Assembly (NCBI GenBank): GCA_944381485.1
Contig: CALWLI010000011.1
Coordinates: 81,531 to 145,530, forward strand
Source of the DNA: an uncultured Lachnospiraceae bacterium
Lineage (GTDB): Bacteria; Bacillota; Clostridia; Lachnospirales; Lachnospiraceae
Length of the DNA: 64,000 nucleotides
Reading direction: 5' to 3'
Positions 26,486-34,070 of this stretch are shown here, piece by piece (positions within the stretch are counted from its first letter, which is position 1; each line of letters starts with the position of its first letter). The position numbers and the translations under genes were made by a program. Below the pieces are notes generated by a model that made no database searches, was not told where the DNA came from, and worked only from the letters and a program-made list of their open reading frames with translations.

Positions 26486-26520
26486 ATGTGCATAGCTTTA
26501 AAAGAACCTTCTGCGGAGGC

Positions 26521-28311
26521 TTAAGCTATGGGCTCAAAGTCCGCCGCACCGTGCTTGCAAAGAGGGCAGATAAAGTCGGCAGGAAGCTCATCGCCCTCAT
26601 ATATGTACCCGCATACGGTACATACAAATCCCTTCTTGCCCTTTACAGGAGGCTTGGGCTTTACATTAGCCTGATAGTAATTGTAGGTCATGGTCTCCAC
26701 ATCGCTTATGACTCTTGACTCTGTGACCTCGCAGATAAACATGCCGTGAGTACCCAGATCCACATACTGTTCGACCTTAAGGCTTATTACCGCATTTATG
26801 CATTCCGAAAGGAAGGCAAGCCCGTTGCCTGTCCTTAAGAATTTGATATTTTTGAACTTGTCCGCATCTCTTCCGCTCTGAAAACCGAAATTCTTGAAAA
26901 TGTCAAAGCCTGCTTCTGTAGACAGGCAGTTTAAGTTCAAAATACCGGTCTTTTTTATTATGTCATGGGAGTAGTTGGCTTTATTTATGGTGACAGAGAC
27001 TCTCAAGGGAGTGTCTGTCAGCTGGTTTACAGCATTTACAATAAGGCCATTGTCTTTTTTTCCGTCGTTTGAGGTGACTACATAGAGGCCGTAGCCTATC
27101 TTAAACAGGGCCTTTACATCGTGCTTTTCGGCGAGGCTGTCAGAGTGAGCAATGTAGTCCTTGCACAGAGCATCTGCGAGTGCTTTTAAATCCTCTTCAT
27201 TTTTAGGGCTGAGAGAGGACCTTATTTGAACTGTAGGACCGATAAGATTAATGGAACAGCTTCCCGAAAGCATGGACTTTATAACTGAAGCGGCAGAAGG
27301 GGCCCAGCTTCCGTTTTCAATTATGGCAACGCTGCGCTTTTGGAAATTCCTCTCGGTGAGATGCTCGATAAAGCTTCTCATAAAGGGGAAGATATCAGCG
27401 TTGTAAGTGGTGGTTGCAAGCACCAGCTTCCTGTAGCGGAATGCATCAGCTACCGCAAGGCTCATATCCGTCCTTGCAAGATCGTGGATCACCACCTTGG
27501 GGCAGCCTCTTGACTTAATAAGCTCCGCCAGCTTTTCCACGGCCTTTTTTGTGTGCCCGTACACAGAGGTGTAGGCTATGACTATACCCTCCTTTTCAAC
27601 CTTGTAGGAGGACCATGTATTGTAAAGTCCTATGTAATGATCGAGATCCTTTGTGAGCACAGGACCGTGAAGAGGGCAGATGGCTTTTATCTCAAGCTCC
27701 GAGGCCTTCTTGAGGAGAGACTGAACCTCGTTTCCGTATTTTCCGACTATGCCTATATAGTACCTTGCCGCCTCGTCATCCCAGGGCTCATCAAAGGAGG
27801 GGACGCCGAATTTTCCGAAGGCGTCAGCTGAGAAGAGGAGCTTTTCAAAGCTGTCGTAGCTCACCATTACCTCCGGCCAGTGTACCATGGGAGCAAATAT
27901 AAAGCGGAGTACATGCCTGCCGAGCTTAAGCTCATCCCCGTCCTCCACTGTTATCCTGTTTTTTATGAGCTCCGGAGAGAAGAATGCCTCCGCCATCTCA
28001 AAGGTCTTTTTGTTTCCTACCACGGTAGTGTCGGGATATACCCTCAAAAATTCCGCTAAGTTTGCCGAGTGATCAGGCTCCATATGCTGTATTATCAGAT
28101 AGTCAGGCCTCTCCCCGCAAAGAGCGCCCGATATGTTGGCGAGCCATCTCTCACCGAACTTTGCATCCACAGTATCCATTACCGCTGTCTTTTCGTCGGT
28201 TATAAGGTATGAATTGTAGGATATACCGTGAGGGACAGGATACTGACTCTCAAAAAGATCGATCTTAAGGTCGTCAACACCGATATATTTTATGTCGTTT
28301 GTAACTTCCAT
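26521..28311 (-). CDS. Flavodiiron protein with flavin reductase and rubredoxin domains
   Basis: A 596-residue cytoplasmic redox enzyme that reduces O2 to water, or NO, in anaerobes. The N-terminal metallo-beta-lactamase-like diiron domain carries the H-x-E-x-D-H ligands (HMEPDHS, about residue 82). A flavodoxin domain follows (IVIAYTSVYGHTKKA, about 255), then a flavin-reductase-like FMN domain (about 405-540, KIGYGLYVVTSNDGKKDNGLIVNAV) and a C-terminal rubredoxin (FVCTVCGYIYEGDELP ... FICPLCKHG). The fusion puts the electron-transfer chain on one chain. Good AAAGGAGC ribosome site on the minus strand. Divergent from the TPR gene and convergent with the sortase-fusion gene; a single-gene unit. 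Confidence 0.92.
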   Translation of the reverse strand: MEVTNDIKYIGVDDLKIDLFESQYPVPHGISYNSYLITDEKTAVMDTVDAKFGERWLANISGALCGERPDYLIIQHMEPDHSANLAEFLRVYPDTTVVGNKKTFEMAEAFFSPELIKNRITVEDGDELKLGRHVLRFIFAPMVHWPEVMVSYDSFEKLLFSADAFGKFGVPSFDEPWDDEAARYYIGIVGKYGNEVQSLLKKASELEIKAICPLHGPVLTKDLDHYIGLYNTWSSYKVEKEGIVIAYTSVYGHTKKAVEKLAELIKSRGCPKVVIHDLARTDMSLAVADAFRYRKLVLATTTYNADIFPFMRSFIEHLTERNFQKRSVAIIENGSWAPSAASVIKSMLSGSCSINLIGPTVQIRSSLSPKNEEDLKALADALCKDYIAHSDSLAEKHDVKALFKIGYGLYVVTSNDGKKDNGLIVNAVNQLTDTPLRVSVTINKANYSHDIIKKTGILNLNCLSTEAGFDIFKNFGFQSGRDADKFKNIKFLRTGNGLAFLSECINAVISLKVEQYVDLGTHGMFICEVTESRVISDVETMTYNYYQANVKPKPPVKGKKGFVCTVCGYIYEGDELPADFICPLCKHGAADFEPIA

Positions 28312-28450
28312 TTTGCTTGCTCCTTTCCGCTGAAAATTTAATGTCGATTATAATAAGAAACTAACACATTATGAGACTTTCGGCAACAGTAAAAGTTTGC
28401 TATATTATATTGAGAATGAAGGAGATTTAACACAGCCGGAGGTTTGGAGT

Positions 28451-29221
28451 ATGGAAAAGAGATCTTCTGATAAACAGGATACTGTCCGTTTTATACGGGA
28501 GCTTGATAAGCTTATCTCAAAGGACAGGATAGAGGAGGCCCGAGCCTATTTGGAGGAAGGGCTCGCGGAGGCAAAAGCTGAAAATGATATGGGGCTTGAA
28601 CTCACTGTATTAAATGAGATGTCAGGCTTTTACAGGATAAACGGAGTAAGGGATGAGGGACTTAAAGCAGCCGAAAATGCCCTTGAGCTTATGAGAAAGA
28701 TGGGCCTTTCGGAAAGCGTGACAGCTGCCACCACTCTCATAAATTCCGCCACCACCATGAAGGCCTTCGGAAAAGGAGAGGAGAGCATCAAATACTACAG
28801 GGAGGCTGAGGCCATATATGACAGGCTGACAGGTGAAAATGATTACCGCAGGGCAGCCCTTTTTAACAATATGGCTCTCGCACTCACCGACATGGGAGAA
28901 TACAATGAGGCGGAGTTTAGATTTAAAAGGGCTTTGGATATACTTTCAAATCTTCCCAAAGGAGCTTTGGAATCGGCCATGACATACATAAACATGGCCG
29001 TGATGTATGATAAGGCCGGAATGGGCGAAAAGAGGGTGTGCGAATGCCTTAATAGAGCTATAGACCTTTTTGAGGATGGGAGCATAAAAAGAGACAGCTA
29101 CTATGCCTTTTGCTGCAGAAAATCCGCCCCCACACTTAAATACTATGGCTTTTTTGCGGCGGGAGAGGAGCTTTCGGAAAGAGCTGACAAAATATATAAA
29201 AAAGCCGAAGAGGATATATAG
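28451..29221 (+). CDS. TPR-repeat protein
   Basis: A 256-residue helical protein built of tetratricopeptide-type repeats (for example AALFNNMALALTDMGEYNEA and a following YNMAVMYDKAG-like unit). GGAGG at 28438-28442 sits 8 nt before ATG 28451; an in-frame upstream ATG (28397) has no such site. It lies 5 nt ahead of a DUF4037 gene, a pairing frequent in Clostridia, and probably acts as its partner or scaffold. The biochemical role is unknown. Confidence 0.75.
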   Translation: MEKRSSDKQDTVRFIRELDKLISKDRIEEARAYLEEGLAEAKAENDMGLELTVLNEMSGFYRINGVRDEGLKAAENALELMRKMGLSESVTAATTLINSATTMKAFGKGEESIKYYREAEAIYDRLTGENDYRRAALFNNMALALTDMGEYNEAEFRFKRALDILSNLPKGALESAMTYINMAVMYDKAGMGEKRVCECLNRAIDLFEDGSIKRDSYYAFCCRKSAPTLKYYGFFAAGEELSERADKIYKKAEEDI

Positions 29222-29226
29222 AAACT

Positions 29227-30198
29227 ATGGCGATAAAGGCAGATACCATGAAAAGAGGGGAACATATAAAGGGGCTCAAGCTCTCAAAAATGTTTTTTGA
29301 GGAGTATGGAAGGGATGTGCTGAAAAGTGCGGCGCCGGAGCTTTGGGAGCGAACGGCAGCAGGACTCTGCGGCAGAGGCTCGGAGTGCCAGGGCTATGAC
29401 GATGCCTTATCCGAGGATCACGACTTTGATCCGGGATTTTGCGTCTGGCTTGACTCAAAGGACTATGAAAGCTCAGGCTTTAAGCTCTACAGAGCTTACG
29501 AGAGCCTTCCCAAGGAGTATATGGGATATGAGAGAAAAAAATCGGATTTTTTCGGAAGAGGAAGAAGGGGAGTATTTTCGATCCGGGACTTTTACAGAGA
29601 GCTTATAGGCATGCCTGAGGCTCCCTCAAGCGACAGACAGTGGTTTTTGATACCTGAGTATGCCTTAAGGGAGGCTGTAAGCGGTGAGGTCTTCACAGAC
29701 CCCTTGGGGAAGTTCAGCGAGGTGAGACAAAAGCTTCAGAGGGGCTATCCGGAGGATGTGAGGCTTAAGAAGATAGCCGCAAGAGCCGCCCTCATGGCCC
29801 AGTCAGGGCAGTATAATTTTAACAGATGCCTGGGACATGGGGAAAGAGAGGGGGCCATGCTTGCAAGAAATGAATTTGTCAGGGAGAGCATTGCCATGCT
29901 GTACCTCCTTAACAGAGCCTACATGCCCTTCTACAAATGGTGCTTCAGAGGCCTCAGAGAGCTTGACATTAAACCTGAGCTTTTAAGGGCTCTTAAAGTC
30001 CTGTCATATGGCGGCTCCGGTATTGATGATACAGAGGATACCATAGAGTATATATGCTCTGTGGTTGCGGCAGAGCTTGTTGAAAAAGGCATGAGTGACT
30101 CCAAAAGTGATTACTTGGAGGCCCATGCCCAGTCTGTGACAGAACATATTAAAAGTGATGAGATAAGAGCCATGCACCTTATGGAAGGAGTCACATAA
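29227..30198 (+). CDS. DUF4037 protein (nucleotidyltransferase-like)
   Basis: A 323-residue protein. The N-terminal part has a nucleotidyltransferase-type motif, GRGSECQGYDDALSEDHDFDPG (about residues 50-71), where G-S and paired acidic residues resemble the MNT-type fold. A long DUF4037 C-terminal helical region follows (YNFNRCLGHGEREGAMLARNEF, RAYMPFYKWCFRGLREL). Substrate unknown. Coupled to the TPR gene 5 nt upstream. It ends 18 nt from the convergent ABC-class ATPase gene, with no clear terminator in between. Confidence 0.78.
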   Translation: MAIKADTMKRGEHIKGLKLSKMFFEEYGRDVLKSAAPELWERTAAGLCGRGSECQGYDDALSEDHDFDPGFCVWLDSKDYESSGFKLYRAYESLPKEYMGYERKKSDFFGRGRRGVFSIRDFYRELIGMPEAPSSDRQWFLIPEYALREAVSGEVFTDPLGKFSEVRQKLQRGYPEDVRLKKIAARAALMAQSGQYNFNRCLGHGEREGAMLARNEFVRESIAMLYLLNRAYMPFYKWCFRGLRELDIKPELLRALKVLSYGGSGIDDTEDTIEYICSVVAAELVEKGMSDSKSDYLEAHAQSVTEHIKSDEIRAMHLMEGVT

Positions 30199-30216
30199 AG
30201 CTCATATTTGCGGAAG

Positions 30217-31962
30217 CTAAACTCTGAGAAAACAGAAAAAAAGCTCCTGCTTTCTCGGAAGGGCAAGGCCCGAAGAGGTATATCTGCCTCCGAAGAGGAA
30301 GTCAAAGCCCTCAGAGTCAAGCTTTTTACAGAGAAGATCTATAAGGCCCTTGCGGCTTTTAGCAAAGCCTCCCTGCTCCTCCATGGCATATCTTAAAAGA
30401 TAGGCGAGAGCCGCAGTCTGCTCAGGATCCACAAGCTGTTCAAGGTACCTTAAGTCAAGGCTTATACTGTCAAGCGAAAAGCCTGTGTCGCCCTGAAGGC
30501 GTATTTTCATGTGCTCGTGAGGCCTGCCTTTTCCTCTCTGCCTTCCTGACAATGAGGTCTCGGCCTGCCTTTTTCTGCCCGAAGGATCCGAAAGGAAGTG
30601 AAAAGGCCTTTCCGTGCGGGGAAGATGAAAGCCCTCTGCGTAGAGAGAGGGGGAGTTCTCTTTTTCTGAAAGGACTATTTTTTTGACTTTTTCACTTATG
30701 TCGTAGGGCCTGTACTCGTCCATCTGAATGACCCGGTCTGCCGGGTAGAAATAAGCACCGCTGCTTCCTACAACTATGATCGAGGATATACCGGCCTCCT
30801 CATACAGCTGTCTGACCCTCTCTATAAAAGGAGTTATGGGCTCTTTGTTTCCGGAGACCACTCTCTGCATAAGCTCGTCTCTTATCATAAAGTTTGTGGC
30901 CGAGGTGTCCTCATCTATGAGAAAGAGCCTGCATTCCGCCTCTATGGCCTCGGATATGTTCGCTGCCTGGGAGGTACTGCCGCTGGCATCCAAGGTGGAA
31001 AAGTGCGAGGTGTCGGTCTTATTGGGAAGATCATTGATGAAACAGGATATGTCCGTGTCTGTTATTTTTCTTCCGTCCTCGGCTCTGAGCTTTACAGCCG
31101 AATCATCTGTTATGACATACTCTCTGCCGTCCCCACGGACATGATCATATACGCCCCTCTCAATAGCCTTAAGCAAGGTGGATTTGCCGTGGTACCCTCC
31201 TCCTGCAATGAGGGTGACTCCCTTTTTTATGCCCATTCCTCTTATGAGTCTCCCGGAGGGGAGCCGGAAGCTTACGGCAAGGCTTTCAGGTGATGTGAAG
31301 GTTATGGCTCCCTTCATGGGCCTGTCTGAGACTCCGCTCTCCCTGGGAAGCACAGATCCGTCCCCTATAAAGGCAACAAGCTCTTCTTCCCTCAATTTTT
31401 CTCTCAGATATTTTTGGTCATCAGCCAAGGATATGACATCCTTCATATCCTCGGAAGAGAGATTTCTGTAAAGAAAGGCCTTCTCTATGCAGGGAGGAAG
31501 GAGCTGAAAGAGTATGGTCTCAAGCTCGCCTGCAAGTATGGTCCTTCCCGCCGCGGGAAAGCCTACGTGAAATCTGACTGATATACACTTGTCGCCTACC
31601 TCGCAGGCGCTTCTTTTAAGTATCTCCTGACCGGGGCGAGTCACAGTCAAAAGCCCGCTTTTTCCTGAGCCTCTCTTTTCAAAGGAGGCTTTTTTGAGCA
31701 TTGCCCCGAAGTTTCTGAGGAGCCTGTCACTTACTGCGACGCGCCTCTCGTAAGTAGAGAGCATCTCCTTGGGAAAAGCTGCAGTCTCTAAGGGGATCTT
31801 TGCCGTAAGATGGGAGGGTGAGGCAAAGGGATCTCCCTGAACATGGTCTATACAAAGAGTGTAGGAGGGAAAACGCCAGCTTCCCTCAAGAGATCTGTAG
31901 GCGGGATAAGGACGCCTGTCAAGGGATAATAAAAGCTTTCTCAGTTCTCTGTCTGTATTCAT
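30217..31962 (-). CDS. ABC-class ATPase domain protein (PF09818 type)
   Basis: A 581-residue soluble ATPase of the family annotated as predicted ATPase of the ABC class, sometimes wrongly called isopentenyl-diphosphate isomerase. Walker A is AGGGYHGKSTLL (about 243), the signature-like STSQAANISEAIE follows, and Walker B is RLFLIDEDTSATNF. C-terminal parts include VGSSGAYFYPADRVIQMDEY. There are no membrane helices and no transporter partner. The role is unknown; members are often found singly in anaerobe genomes. AGGAGC ribosome site on the minus strand. The gene has its own upstream region next to tRNA-Leu. Confidence 0.82.
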   Translation of the reverse strand: MNTDRELRKLLLSLDRRPYPAYRSLEGSWRFPSYTLCIDHVQGDPFASPSHLTAKIPLETAAFPKEMLSTYERRVAVSDRLLRNFGAMLKKASFEKRGSGKSGLLTVTRPGQEILKRSACEVGDKCISVRFHVGFPAAGRTILAGELETILFQLLPPCIEKAFLYRNLSSEDMKDVISLADDQKYLREKLREEELVAFIGDGSVLPRESGVSDRPMKGAITFTSPESLAVSFRLPSGRLIRGMGIKKGVTLIAGGGYHGKSTLLKAIERGVYDHVRGDGREYVITDDSAVKLRAEDGRKITDTDISCFINDLPNKTDTSHFSTLDASGSTSQAANISEAIEAECRLFLIDEDTSATNFMIRDELMQRVVSGNKEPITPFIERVRQLYEEAGISSIIVVGSSGAYFYPADRVIQMDEYRPYDISEKVKKIVLSEKENSPSLYAEGFHLPRTERPFHFLSDPSGRKRQAETSLSGRQRGKGRPHEHMKIRLQGDTGFSLDSISLDLRYLEQLVDPEQTAALAYLLRYAMEEQGGFAKSRKGLIDLLCKKLDSEGFDFLFGGRYTSSGLALPRKQELFFCFLRV

Positions 31963-32072
31963 ATCTAAGCTCCTGATAAAATATTATTTGATATTAAAGC
32001 ACTTCCAATAATTTAGCACTTACTGAAAGACGGGTCAACAGAAGCCGGTGATGATCATGCCGGACTTATTTT

Positions 32073-32112
32073 TAAAAAAGTGCTTGCAAATTTAAGAGAA
32101 GTATTGTATTAT
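32073..32112 (+). promoter_or_regulatory. tRNA-Leu promoter with A-tract and TTGCAA box
   Basis: TTGCAA (32084-32089), 17-nt spacer, TATTAT (32107-32112). The upstream segment TAAAAAAGTGCTTGCAAAT (32073-32091) is identical over 19 bp to the rpmB promoter at 49277-49295. Confidence 0.7.
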
Positions 32113-32122
32113 AATCTGCGTT

Positions 32123-32207
32123 GCGGAAGTGTCGGAATTGGCAGACGAGCAAGACTAAGGATCTTGTGCCCGTTTAGGGCGTGTGAGTTCAAGTCTCATC
32201 TTCCGCA
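32123..32207 (+). tRNA. tRNA-Leu (anticodon AAG)
   Basis: An 85-nt class II tRNA. Acceptor GCGGAAG (32123-32129) and CTTCCGC (32200-32206), discriminator A; anticodon stem CAAGA/TCTTG with loop CTAAGGA (AAG at 32157-32159); long variable arm TGCCCGTTTAGGGCGT; T-arm GAGTTCAAGTCTC. CCA is not encoded. Confidence 0.95.
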
Positions 32208-32219
32208 TTTTTTATTTGC

Positions 32220-32246
32220 CGGGACTTGGAAGGGCCCCGTTTTTTA
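32220..32246 (+). terminator. Weak terminator after tRNA-Leu
   Basis: CGGG (32220-32223) can pair with CCCG (32236-32239), followed directly by T6. The stem is short, so confidence is low. Confidence 0.4.
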
Positions 32247-32312
32247 TTGTCAATAAAAGCTTTTAATTCGACAGCTTTTTTGTCCGAAATGAAGTCGGAA
32301 ATATTGGTATGA

Positions 32313-32328
32313 TTTACACTTATGTAAA
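32313..32328. other. Small palindrome in the 32.2-32.5 kb spacer
   Basis: TTTACA-CTTA-TGTAAA is a perfect 6-bp inverted repeat just upstream of TATAAT (32343-32348). It could be an operator for the HPr-like gene 150 nt downstream. The rest of 32247-32491 is AT-rich with nothing else recognisable. Confidence 0.3.
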
Positions 32329-32491
32329 ATATATATAAAAGTTATAATGCTTTCAGCCCATAAATCTGTATCTTTATTAATGGACGTAAATAAAGAATTA
32401 TGCTATAAAAGTAAAAACATCAAAAGTGTGTTAAAAATAAATGAAGATAAGCTTTTTTCGAGGGCTGATCTCATAAAAAAGGAGGGAGAAT

Positions 32492-32734
32492 ATGTACAGC
32501 ATAACAGTTAAGCTTTCAGGCATTGAAGATGCCAAGGAATTCGTAAAAAGAGCTTCCGAGTGCAGCTTTGATGTTGATCTTTGCTACAATAAGGTAGTCA
32601 TAGATGCAAAGTCCATACTTGGTGTTATGAGCCTTGACTTACGTAAGATCCTAACTGTAAATATGAATGGCAGAGACGAGGCTTTTGAGAGCTACTTGGA
32701 CAAGCTTCACGAGGCTGCACTTGAGGCGGCATAA
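32492..32734 (+). CDS. HPr-family protein lacking the catalytic histidine (Crh-like)
   Basis: An 80-residue HPr-fold protein. The active-site motif G-[LI]-H-A-R-P is replaced by G10-I-E12-D-A-K, so the phospho-accepting His is Glu. The regulatory-serine region is kept as AKS41-I-L-G-V-M-S-L, matching Ser46 of HPr. Such a protein cannot pass phosphate in the sugar PTS but could be phosphorylated on Ser41 by HPr kinase, like Bacillus Crh, where it serves in carbon-catabolite control. Strong AAAGGAGGG ribosome site. Single gene, followed by a bidirectional terminator. Confidence 0.8.
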   Translation: MYSITVKLSGIEDAKEFVKRASECSFDVDLCYNKVVIDAKSILGVMSLDLRKILTVNMNGRDEAFESYLDKLHEAALEAA

Positions 32735-32785
32735 GTTTAAAGCTATAAAGAGACGCGAGAATATTTAAGGCATAATATATATGAA

Positions 32786-32818
32786 AAAAGGAGTGGGATC
32801 GAGTCCACTCCTTTTAAT
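32786..32818. terminator. Bidirectional terminator
   Basis: AAAAGGAGTGG (32786-32796) and CCACTCCTTTT (32805-32815) form an 11-bp stem with T runs on both strands, between the convergent HPr-like and DUF362 genes. Confidence 0.85.
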
Positions 32819-32838
32819 TTTCAGATATGTAATAATAC

Positions 32839-33945
32839 TTATACTGTCACAAGCTCATATTCTCTTGTTCCCAGTCCCAGCTTCTCGGCATGCTCGAGAC
32901 AGACCTTCCAGTTGGTGTCGGGATGAGTGTCCGTAAAATGGTCATGATGCTCGTGAGGCATCTTTGAAAGTATAGAGCCCTCTACTATACACTGTCTGTT
33001 TACCGCATCGGCGCAGGCCTGATCCAGAGCCACCGGGTCGAAGGAGGCAAACATTCCTATATTCGGAACTATGGGGATGTCGTTTTCGCTGTGGCAGTCA
33101 CAGTTGGGAGAGACATCCACTACAAGGCTTATGTGGAAGCAGGGCCTGTCCTTAAGCACAGCGAGAGAGTACTCGGCGATCTTTTTGTTTAGGATGTCAT
33201 TTGCCTCATCAAGATCAGTGACTATGGCATCCACAGGACATACACCTATACAGCGGCCGCAGCCCACACATTTGTCATGGTTTATGTGAGATTTTTTGTT
33301 TTCTATGGTTATGGCACTGTGGGCACACTGCTTCTTACACTGACCGCAGCCTATGCAGAGCTCCTCCTCCACATGAGGCTTGCCGGCGTTGTGCTGCTCC
33401 ATCTTTCCGGCTCTGGAACCGCAGCCCATGCCTATATTTTTGAGGGCACCGCCGAAGCCTGTGGACTCGTGACCCTTAAAGTGGGTGAGGGATATGAAAA
33501 CATCTGCGTCCATAACTGCTCTTCCTATCTTTGCCTCGTGCACGTACTCGCCGTCTATAGGAACAAGAGCCTCGTCAGTTCCCTTAAGTCCGTCGGCTAT
33601 TATGACATGGCAGCCTGTGGAGAAGGGAGAGAAGCCGTTAAGATATGCCGTATCCATATGGTCAAGGGCATTTTTTCTGCTTCCCACATAGAGAGTGTTG
33701 CAATCTGTAAGGAAAGCCTTTCCCCTGGCCTCCTTAACCAGATCCACAACCACCTTGGCGTAGTTGGGACGGAGGAAGGCAAGGTTTCCGGCCTCTCCGA
33801 AATGGATCTTTATGGCGGCGTACTTGTTTTTGAAATCGATCTGATCAGTCATCCCGGCCTTCTTTATAAGCCTCTCAAGCTTTTGAGGAAGATTTATGGA
33901 AGTGGTGGTATGCATGTCGGTGAAATAAACTTTTGATTTAGGCAT
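32839..33945 (-). CDS. DUF362 protein with two [4Fe-4S] clusters
   Basis: A 368-residue iron-sulfur protein. The N-terminal DUF362 part is seen in AIKIHFGEAGNLAFLRPNYA, and FISLTHFKGHESTGFGGALKNIGMGC in the middle. It is followed by a 2[4Fe-4S] ferredoxin domain with CIGCGQCKKQCAHSA and CVGCGRCIGVCPVDA (about residues 197-245). The DUF362 end contains PIVPNIGMFASFDPVALDQACADAV. Members of the family are widely present in anaerobes with unclear electron donors and acceptors. AAGGAGG ribosome site on the minus strand. Divergent from cardiolipin synthase. Confidence 0.85.
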   Translation of the reverse strand: MPKSKVYFTDMHTTTSINLPQKLERLIKKAGMTDQIDFKNKYAAIKIHFGEAGNLAFLRPNYAKVVVDLVKEARGKAFLTDCNTLYVGSRKNALDHMDTAYLNGFSPFSTGCHVIIADGLKGTDEALVPIDGEYVHEAKIGRAVMDADVFISLTHFKGHESTGFGGALKNIGMGCGSRAGKMEQHNAGKPHVEEELCIGCGQCKKQCAHSAITIENKKSHINHDKCVGCGRCIGVCPVDAIVTDLDEANDILNKKIAEYSLAVLKDRPCFHISLVVDVSPNCDCHSENDIPIVPNIGMFASFDPVALDQACADAVNRQCIVEGSILSKMPHEHHDHFTDTHPDTNWKVCLEHAEKLGLGTREYELVTV

Positions 33946-34032
33946 ATTTTCCTCCTTGGTTTTCTGTTTGAAATTACCTTTTATTTTAAATCAAGAGATA
34001 TTCGGTTTCAAGCAAAATTAAGATTAATATAC

Positions 34033-34061
34033 TTCAGTAAAGTGAATGTATGTGGTAGAAT
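34033..34061 (+). promoter_or_regulatory. Extended -10 promoter very close to the cls start
   Basis: TTCAGT (34033-34038), 17-nt spacer ending in TGG, then TAGAAT (34056-34061). A start point about 7 nt after the -10 falls near 34068, only about 3 nt before the ATG. Confidence 0.5.
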
Positions 34062-34070
34062 GTACTCCGT

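Noticed and set aside
28312-28450. Divergent promoters for the flavodiiron and TPR genes
   Set aside because: TATAAT- and TATATT-like boxes exist on both strands, but no convincing -35 at the right spacing was found.
33277-33936. 219-codon open frame on the plus strand opposite the DUF362 gene
   Set aside because: It is the complement of a well-supported iron-sulfur protein with clear cysteine motifs and a ribosome site; the plus frame has no ribosome site or family signature.
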